The notes beneath the pieces are model-generated. The model did not search any database. It saw only the letters and a list, made by a program, of their open reading frames with translations, and had not been told where the DNA came from. Positions 29,953 through 35,013 of a stretch of 35,013 bases of DNA are shown one piece after another. How positions within the stretch are numbered: the first letter of the stretch is position 1; every line of letters starts with the position of its first letter. Source of the DNA: Glacieibacterium sp964246975 (GTDB lineage Bacteria > Pseudomonadota > Alphaproteobacteria > Sphingomonadales > Sphingomonadaceae); assembly GCA_964246975.1 (NCBI GenBank), contig CAXTSL010000021.1, positions 1-35,013 on the forward strand, in the 5' to 3' direction. Both the position numbers and the translations under genes were made by a program.

Positions 29953-31077
29953 ATGACCATCGCCATCTCCACCGCCTTCGACAGCGGCAACATCGTTGTC
30001 GAGCGTATCGCCGGGCCGGGCGCGATCGACCTGCGTATCCGCAAGGACGCGCACAGCGACTTCTACCAGTGGTTCCACTTCCGCCTCACCGGCGCGGCGG
30101 GGCAGGCGTGCAGCCTGCGGATCGTCAACTGCAAGGGCTCGGCCTACGAAGGCGGCTGGCCGGGCTACCGCGCCGTCGTGTCGGAGGACCGCCAGACGTG
30201 GACGCGCGCTGCCACGAGCTATGAGGGCGGCATCCTGACGATCCGCGTATCCCCCCGCACCGACAGCCTGTGGGTCGCCTATTTCGCGCCGTACAGCATG
30301 GAGCGCCACCACGACCTGATCGCGCGGCTGGCGCAGCGTCCGGGCGTGACGACCGACGTGCTCGGCTGGTCGCTCGATGGGCAGGCGATCGACCGCGTGC
30401 GGCTCGGCGAAGGACCCTTGCAGGTCTGGCTCTACGCCCGCCAGCACCCCGGCGAGACGATGGCCGAGTGGTGGATGGAGGGCGCGCTCGACCGCCTTAC
30501 CGACCCCGATGACGCGCTGGCGCGCGACCTGCGCGCGAAGTGCAGCTTCCACATCGTCCCCAACATGAACCCCGACGGGTCGCGGCGCGGCCACCTGCGG
30601 ACGAACGCGGTCGGCGCGAACCTCAACCGCGAATGGGCGAACCCGACCGCCGAACGCTCGCCCGAAGTGCTGTGCACGCTGGCCGCAATGGACGCGAGCG
30701 GCGTCGATTTCGCGATGGATGTTCACGGCGACGAATCGCTGCCGCACAACTTCATCGCCGGCTTCGAGGGCATCCCGTCGATCACCGACCGTCAGCTCGA
30801 ATTGCTGGGGGAATACAAGACGACACTCGCGCTGCTGTCGAAGGACTTCCAGACGAGGATCGGCTATCCGCCCGCGCCGCCGGGCAAGGCGAACCTGACG
30901 ATGAGCACCAACGCGCTGGCCGAACGCTTCGGCTGCCTCGCGATGACCTTGGAGATGCCGTTCAAGGACTGCGACGACAACCCCGAGCCCAAGGCGGGTT
31001 GGTCCCCCGCGCGCTCGGCGGCACTGGCGGGGGACTGCCTCGCGGCGCTGGCGCAGATGGCGGGCCGGCTGCGCTAA
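29953..31077 (+). CDS. M14-type cytosolic carboxypeptidase (CCP/Nna1-like)
   Basis: A 374-residue zinc carboxypeptidase. Residues 1-120 are the beta-sandwich N-domain found only in CCP-type members (DLRIRKDAHSDFYQWFHF, YEGGWPGYRAVVS, SPRTDSLWVAYFAPYS). The zinc ligands are His165 and Glu168 in RQHPGET and His258 in DVHGDE; the catalytic Glu334 is in LEMPF. NPDGSRRGHLRTNAVGANLNREW is the conserved substrate loop. Eukaryotic relatives trim polyglutamate from tubulin; bacterial ones have no settled substrate. No signal peptide. It follows the lipoprotein gene by 4 nt, with AAACG only as a weak ribosome site. Confidence 0.9.
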   Translation: MTIAISTAFDSGNIVVERIAGPGAIDLRIRKDAHSDFYQWFHFRLTGAAGQACSLRIVNCKGSAYEGGWPGYRAVVSEDRQTWTRAATSYEGGILTIRVSPRTDSLWVAYFAPYSMERHHDLIARLAQRPGVTTDVLGWSLDGQAIDRVRLGEGPLQVWLYARQHPGETMAEWWMEGALDRLTDPDDALARDLRAKCSFHIVPNMNPDGSRRGHLRTNAVGANLNREWANPTAERSPEVLCTLAAMDASGVDFAMDVHGDESLPHNFIAGFEGIPSITDRQLELLGEYKTTLALLSKDFQTRIGYPPAPPGKANLTMSTNALAERFGCLAMTLEMPFKDCDDNPEPKAGWSPARSAALAGDCLAALAQMAGRLR

Positions 31078-31088
31078 CTCTCTCCGTC

Positions 31089-31179
31089 GTCATGCTGGCG
31101 AACGCCGGCATCCAACTCGCGGCAAGCGAATGTCACGCCCGCGCGCACCAAAATGGATGCTGGCGTTCGCCAGCATGAC
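31089..31179. repeat. REP-like palindrome, family A, copy 3
   Basis: Arms at 31089-31114 and 31154-31179 are inverted copies with one mismatch and hold the core ATGCTGGCGAACGCC. They are separated by 39 nt, nearly the spacing of copy 2. It lies between the carboxypeptidase and phosphoglycerate mutase genes and could end the upstream transcript. The reading frame of the mutase is open through it, but that stretch is not part of the protein. Confidence 0.85.
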
Positions 31180-31225
31180 GGGGGAAGAGAAGGGAGAACG
31201 ACCTTCCGCCGCCCGAAAGACCCCG

Positions 31226-31912
31226 ATGACCCAGCTCGTCCTCATCCGCCACGGCCAGTCGGCGTGGAACCTCGAGAACCGCTTCACCGGCTGGTGGGAT
31301 GTCAGCCTGACCGACAAGGGCATCGCCGAGGCGGTCGCGGCGGGCGAACTGCTTGCCTTGAAGGGCTTCGACTTCGACCTGTGCTTCACCAGCGTCCAGA
31401 CGCGGGCGATCAAGACGCTCGACCTCGCACTGGAAGCGATGGGGCGGCTGTGGCTGCCCGTGGTCAAGGACTGGCGCTTGAACGAACGCCACTACGGCGG
31501 GCTGACGGGGCTCGACAAGGCCGAGACCGCCGCTCAGCACGGCGACGAGCGGGTGCTGCTGTGGCGGCGCAGCTTCGACGTGCCCCCGCCGCCGATGGAC
31601 GCCGCGTCGCCCTATGCGATGACCGCCGACCGCCGCTACGCCGGGGTCCATATCCCCGCGACCGAGAGCCTCAAGGACACGATTGCGCGCGTCTTGCCCT
31701 ATTGGACCCGCGTCATCGCCCCCGAGCTGCAGGCGGGCAAGCGCGTCGTCATCATCGCGCACGGCAATTCGCTGCGCGCGCTGGTCAAGCATCTGTCGGG
31801 AATCGCCGACGCCGACATCGTCCACGAGGAAATCCCGACGGGCAGCCCGATGGTCTACGACCTCGCCGACGACCTGACCGCGACGCGGCGCTATTACCTC
31901 AGGGACGCCTGA
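31226..31912 (+). CDS. gpmA: 2,3-bisphosphoglycerate-dependent phosphoglycerate mutase
   Basis: Interconverts 3- and 2-phosphoglycerate in glycolysis and gluconeogenesis. 228 residues. LVLIRHGQSAWNLENRFTG carries the phospho-accepting His; LTDKGIAEA, SVQTRAIKTLDLAL, NERHYGGLTGLDK and IIAHGNSLRALVKHL (second active-site His) are all in place. ATG 31226 is chosen because it starts the MTQLVLIRHG strand; the open frame upstream is repeat sequence. The next gene starts on the base after the stop codon. Confidence 0.96.
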   Translation: MTQLVLIRHGQSAWNLENRFTGWWDVSLTDKGIAEAVAAGELLALKGFDFDLCFTSVQTRAIKTLDLALEAMGRLWLPVVKDWRLNERHYGGLTGLDKAETAAQHGDERVLLWRRSFDVPPPPMDAASPYAMTADRRYAGVHIPATESLKDTIARVLPYWTRVIAPELQAGKRVVIIAHGNSLRALVKHLSGIADADIVHEEIPTGSPMVYDLADDLTATRRYYLRDA

Positions 31913-32572
31913 ATGCCCGACCGCGAGCGCTGGAGCGGTCGCCTCGCCTACCTCGGCGCGAACGGCCAGCGCACCGGGCGCGAGATCTTCAGCGTGTCGG
32001 TTCACGGCGACGGCAGCCGGACGCTGCGCGCGCAGTGCGAGATGGACGACGACGACCTCGTCCGCGACGCCCACCTCGTCCTCGGCCCCGATGCGCGGCC
32101 CTGCGAGGCCTATGTCCGCCTCGTCGAGCAGGGTGCGTGGACGGGCAGCGGCTGGTACCGCGCGGGGCCGGGCGGGCTCACCGCGCACACCGCCTCGCCC
32201 GCCGGTCCCGGCGAGACGAGCCTCGCCGGCGACCTCGCCTATTTCGGCACGCACGCGCTGATCAACGACGGCTGGCTGGCGCTGGCGCTCGGCGACCGCA
32301 GCGAGGGCGTCATCGATGGCGCGGCGTGCAGCCACCGGGCCAATGGCGGCGGCGCGCCCGCGCTGCTGACCTCGCGCGCGGTGGTGCGGCGACTGCCCGA
32401 CGAGACGCTGACCGTCGCGGGCGGTCGCTTCGCCTGCCGACACATCGCCATAAGCTACGGCGACTATCCCCCCATCGACGCCTGGGTCACGGGACCGCAC
32501 GCGCTGCTCGTGCTGATGACGTGGACGCACCTCGCGGGCCGCTACGAGCTGGAGCATCTCGCGCGCGACTGA
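31913..32572 (+). CDS. Unknown protein, predicted soluble beta-rich, translationally coupled to gpmA
   Basis: A 219-residue protein that I cannot name. It is rich in beta-strand-like alternation and Trp/Gly: GREIFSVSVHGDGSRTLRA, CEMDDDDLVRDAHLVL, TGSGWYRAGPGG, YFGTHALINDGWLALALGD, FACRHIAISYGDYPPIDAWV. FGTHALINDGW and YGDYPPIDAWVTG look like conserved family motifs rather than chance, and I associate this layout with sphingomonad proteins of unknown function. No signal peptide or membrane helix. Its ATG follows the gpmA TGA directly, so it is read from the same message. Confidence 0.8.
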   Translation: MPDRERWSGRLAYLGANGQRTGREIFSVSVHGDGSRTLRAQCEMDDDDLVRDAHLVLGPDARPCEAYVRLVEQGAWTGSGWYRAGPGGLTAHTASPAGPGETSLAGDLAYFGTHALINDGWLALALGDRSEGVIDGAACSHRANGGGAPALLTSRAVVRRLPDETLTVAGGRFACRHIAISYGDYPPIDAWVTGPHALLVLMTWTHLAGRYELEHLARD

Positions 32573-32629
32573 GCTTGCCAATCCGCCGCGCCTGCGTATT
32601 ACTCGGCTAAGGCGGATCGGGAGGACAGC

Positions 32630-33721
32630 ATGACGGGACTGGACCGGCGCAGCTTCGTCGCGGGGAGCGTCGCGCTCGGCCTTGCCCGTCCCGCCGCCGC
32701 GCTCGCAGCGTCGCCGCCGTCCGCGACGTGGCAGCGCCTGCCGACCGAGCCGTACAAGGGCAAGCAGGACGATATCGCCTTCGTCACCCCCGATCTCGGC
32801 TGGTACGGCAACGGCGCGGGCAAGCTGTACCGCACGACCGACGGCGGCCGGACATGGAGCGGGATCTGGGAGCAGCCCGGCACCTTCATCCGCGCGCTCG
32901 GCTTCGTCGACGCGATGCGTGGCTTCCTCGGCAATGTCGGCACCGACTATTACCCCGGCGTCACCGACACGCACCCGCTGTACCGGACGCGCGACGGCGG
33001 CGCGACGTGGACGCCGGTCGACGCGCCCGGCATCGCGGCGGTCAAGGGCATATGCGGCATCGACATCCTGCCGCGCCGGACGATCTATCAGGGCAGCCTG
33101 CGCGATGCCGCCGTGATCCACGCTGCGGGCCGCGTCGGCGGACCGGCAGCGCTGCTCCGCTCGACCGACGGCGGCGAGACCTTCGCCGTGCACGACGTGT
33201 CGGCGCACGCAGGCATGATCCTCGACGTGCATTTCCACGATGCCGACACCGGGCTGCTGTGCACCTCGACCGATGCCGACCCCGAGAAGGGCGAGGCGCA
33301 AATCCTGCTCACCCGCGACGGCGCGCGGACGTGGACCCCGGTCTATCGCTCGGGCCGCAAGTCCGAGAACAGCTGGAAGATGAGCTTCCCCACCCCGCGC
33401 ATCGGCTATGCGACGGTCCAGAGCTACGACCCCGCCGCCCTGCACCGCGTCATCGTCAAGACCGTCGATGGCGGGCGGACATGGCGCGAACGGGCGCTGG
33501 TCGACGATGCCAAGGGCCAGGAATTCGGGATCGGCTTCACCGACGCGCGGCGCGGCTGGATCGGCACCGCGAGCGGCGGTCACGAAACGCGCGACGGCGG
33601 CGCAACGTGGCAGCGGATCGAGTTCGGTCGCGCCGTCAACAAGATCCGCGTCGTCGGCGAAGGCGCTGCCCGCCGCGCCTTCGCTATCGGCGTCGAGGTC
33701 CACCGCCTCGATCTCGGTTGA
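32630..33721 (+). CDS. Exported Ycf48/HCF136-like beta-propeller protein
   Basis: A 363-residue protein. The N-terminus has a twin-arginine signal (DRRSFVAGS, then a hydrophobic Ala-rich stretch to about residue 27), so it is exported folded to the periplasm. The rest is a series of BNR/Asp-box repeats of the form T-x-D-G-G-x-T-W: TTDGGRTWS, TRDGGATWTP, STDGGETF, TRDGARTWTP, TVDGGRTWRE, TRDGGATWQR. This is the layout of Ycf48-like propellers, some of which assemble photosystem II and others act as unknown binding proteins. Here there is no photosynthesis gene near, so the role is open. GGGAGGAC gives a good ribosome binding site. The stop is 3 nt from the convergent gene's stop. Confidence 0.88.
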   Translation: MTGLDRRSFVAGSVALGLARPAAALAASPPSATWQRLPTEPYKGKQDDIAFVTPDLGWYGNGAGKLYRTTDGGRTWSGIWEQPGTFIRALGFVDAMRGFLGNVGTDYYPGVTDTHPLYRTRDGGATWTPVDAPGIAAVKGICGIDILPRRTIYQGSLRDAAVIHAAGRVGGPAALLRSTDGGETFAVHDVSAHAGMILDVHFHDADTGLLCTSTDADPEKGEAQILLTRDGARTWTPVYRSGRKSENSWKMSFPTPRIGYATVQSYDPAALHRVIVKTVDGGRTWRERALVDDAKGQEFGIGFTDARRGWIGTASGGHETRDGGATWQRIEFGRAVNKIRVVGEGAARRAFAIGVEVHRLDLG

Positions 33722-33724
33722 GGC

Positions 33725-34480
33725 TCACGCCATGTCGCGGACGTAGACGCCCCCGGTCTTCGGCCGGTCGACCTCGAAGCCGCCGGTTCGGGTTACCAGG
33801 TCGACGAGCTTGCCGTGGCCATAGCTGCGCGGGTCGAAGTCCGACGCCAATTCGAGCAGGCGCTTGCCGAGCACGCCGAGCGACACCCAGCCCTCGCTGT
33901 CGTCGAGCTGCGCCAGCGCGGTGCGGATCAGCCGCATCGCCTCGGCGGGCGGCTTGAGCACTTTGGCGGGCGCCGTGGTCGCGGCGGACTTGCCGTTTGC
34001 TGCCTTTGTCCCGCTGGGCTTGGCGACGGGCGCGGGCGGCGGCAGCAGGTTCTCGGTGTAGATGAAGCGGCGGCACGCCTGGCGGAAGCTCTCGGGCGTC
34101 TTCTGCTCGCCGAAGCCATAGACATCGACACCCTGCTCGCGGATGCGCGCCGCCAGCCGGGTGAAATCGCTGTCCGACGAGACGAGGCAGAAGGCATCGA
34201 ACCGCCCGGTGTGGAGCAGGTCCATCGCGTCGATGACCAGCGCGATGTCGCTGGCGTTCTTGCCCGCCACTGCGGCGATCGTGTGCTGCGGCTGGATCGC
34301 GTACATCGCCAGCACCTTGGCCCAGCCGCCGAGCTGCGCGTTCGAGAAGTCGCCGTAGATGCGCCGCACGCTCGCCTCGCCGATCTTGGCGATCTCCTCG
34401 AACAGCCCTTGCGCGATGCGCGCCGAGGCGTTGTCGGCGTCGATCAGGACGGCGAGGCGCGGCGCGCGGGTGTCGGCCAT
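33725..34480 (-). CDS. NYN-domain (LabA/DUF88-like) protein with C-terminal OST-HTH/LOTUS-like domain
   Basis: A 251-residue putative RNA-processing protein. Residues 8-145 form an NYN (PIN-like) nuclease domain: LAVLIDADNASARIA, IYGDFSNAQLGGW, DIALVIDAMDLLHTG and LVSSDSDFTRLAARI, with the acidic residues of the PIN-like active site. A Lys/Ala linker follows, and residues about 185-251 resemble an OST-HTH/LOTUS RNA-binding domain (LGVLGKRLLELASDFDPRSYG, FEVDRPKTGGVYVRD). ATG 34480 has AGGAGA 8 nt upstream. The preceding gene ends 11 nt before. Its biological target is unknown. Confidence 0.9.
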   Translation of the reverse strand: MADTRAPRLAVLIDADNASARIAQGLFEEIAKIGEASVRRIYGDFSNAQLGGWAKVLAMYAIQPQHTIAAVAGKNASDIALVIDAMDLLHTGRFDAFCLVSSDSDFTRLAARIREQGVDVYGFGEQKTPESFRQACRRFIYTENLLPPPAPVAKPSGTKAANGKSAATTAPAKVLKPPAEAMRLIRTALAQLDDSEGWVSLGVLGKRLLELASDFDPRSYGHGKLVDLVTRTGGFEVDRPKTGGVYVRDMA

Positions 34481-34491
34481 CGACGTTTCTC

Positions 34492-35013
34492 CTACGGTCG
34501 GTACTCGCGCTCGACATGGCCCTGCAGCGCGGCGGGGTCGAACCACACCGGCTTCCAGCGCTCGCTCGCAAATAGCGCCGCCTGGTCGGCATAATGCTTC
34601 GATTCGGGGCGGGTCGCCGCCGCGCCCCACGGCTGGATACTGCGGCTGTGGACGACGCCGTCGCGGCCCCATTCGACCATCATGATGAAGCTGTCGCCGT
34701 TATAGCCGACGCCGACGCCGTCCTCGCGGTGGAAATACACCGCGCGCAGCGCATCGGGGCCGCCATACACGGGGACGTCGGCCTTGCCGCGCCGAACGCG
34801 CAACAGGCGGCCGAGCGGCGGGTCGAGCCGTCCGAACCCGGCGCGCAGATAGGCGGCGTCGCGCACCAGGGTCGTCGCGGCATCGGACTGCGGCTCGTTC
34901 GAATAGCCCGCGCGCGCCCCCGACCCGATGACCAGCGCGGCGATCGCATCGCCCTCGCCCTGCCCGTCGAGCGTCCAGTCCCAGCCGCGCAGCAGCGCCT
35001 TCGCCGCCGCGAC
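34492..35013 (-). CDS. Penicillin/AHL acylase-type (peptidase S45) hydrolase, C-terminal part
   Basis: The C-terminal 173 residues of a longer protein; the 5' part is beyond the window. NGDSFIMMVEWGRDGVVHSRSI, cut here into its parts (NGDSFIMMVEW, GVVHSRSIQPWGAA), followed by ESKHYADQAALFASERWKP and HVEREYRP, is the usual end of penicillin acylase-family N-terminal nucleophile hydrolases, including acylhomoserine-lactone acylases. RGWDWTLDGQGEGDAIAA upstream also fits. The substrate class cannot be told without the beta-chain start and active site. It is on the same strand as the NYN gene, 11 nt apart. Confidence 0.85.
   Translation of the reverse strand, partial: VAAAKALLRGWDWTLDGQGEGDAIAALVIGSGARAGYSNEPQSDAATTLVRDAAYLRAGFGRLDPPLGRLLRVRRGKADVPVYGGPDALRAVYFHREDGVGVGYNGDSFIMMVEWGRDGVVHSRSIQPWGAAATRPESKHYADQAALFASERWKPVWFDPAALQGHVEREYRP

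Noticed and set aside
31130..31225. An N-terminal extension of phosphoglycerate mutase
   Set aside because: The open stretch is a palindromic repeat; the conserved protein begins at the ATG at 31226.
31133..33703. A long minus-strand open frame opposite gpmA, the unknown protein and the propeller gene
   Set aside because: It mirrors well-supported plus-strand genes and shows no recognisable domain.

Overview
ORGANISM. The window looks like the chromosome of a motile, high-GC alphaproteobacterium, most probably a member of the Sphingomonadales. The reasons are an adjacent sciP and ctrA pair (the alphaproteobacterial cell-cycle regulators), many GTG starts, a flagellar cluster of the alphaproteobacterial FlbD type, and two families of interspersed palindromic repeats. 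The genus cannot be fixed from the sequence alone. The sequence is a draft: four runs of exactly 10 N lie inside coding regions. In at least three of them the reading frame does not continue across the run, so 10 is a placeholder and not a measured length. LAYOUT. 1-1088 (minus): a PIN toxin, a ribbon-helix-helix antitoxin and a J-domain protein (cut by the window edge), joined by ATGA overlaps. 1180-4757 (plus): GreA/GreB factor, phytochelatin synthase-like cysteine peptidase, pdxH, a FieF-like cation efflux pump and a PhzF-family protein. 4798-5323 (plus): a BrnT/BrnA toxin-antitoxin pair with its own promoter. 5399-7806 (plus): cytochrome P450 coupled to an alpha/beta hydrolase. 7770-9825: a winged-helix protein and a sigma54 activator, divergently transcribed from a short AT-rich region with a perfect DnaA box and CtrA-like half sites. 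9833-24572 (minus): the flagellar block. 24864-27291: mnmA, then sciP and ctrA. 27474-29271 (minus): HAD hydrolase, rpmJ, galE. 29355-33721 (plus): a lipoprotein, an M14 carboxypeptidase, phosphoglycerate mutase, an unknown protein and a Ycf48-like propeller. 33725-35013 (minus): an NYN-domain protein and the C-terminal end of a penicillin/AHL acylase-type enzyme. HOW THE GENES WORK TOGETHER. The flagellar operon reads flbD-fliE-F-(FliF tail)-G-H-I-J-K-L-M-N-O-P-Q-R-flhB. Nearly every junction is a stop/start overlap of 4-8 nt; only fliK/fliL has a gap (12 nt). It begins at a perfect sigma54 promoter (GG-N10-GC, 24601-24616), and its first gene encodes a sigma54 activator, so it probably activates itself. 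fliD and fliS follow as a separate unit behind a palindromic repeat. The operon carries the MS ring, C ring, export ATPase and most of the export gate. flhA, flagellin, rod and hook genes are not in the window. CtrA and SciP, which in Caulobacter control flagellar and cell-cycle genes, lie just beyond mnmA. POINTS OF INTEREST. Palindromic repeats sit inside the coding frames of fliH, fliO and fliR. The FliG-binding tail of FliF appears as its own overlapping reading frame, although an assembly gap lies next to it. FlhB carries NPTE in place of NPTH. FliM is short and lacks the N-terminal CheY-binding segment. Both toxin-antitoxin pairs have 6-4-6 palindromes in their promoters. No tRNA, rRNA, CRISPR array, insertion sequence or integrase was seen. 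No gene-free stretch exceeds 300 bases; the longest is 24573-24863 (291 bases), which holds the sigma54 promoter and a repeat.
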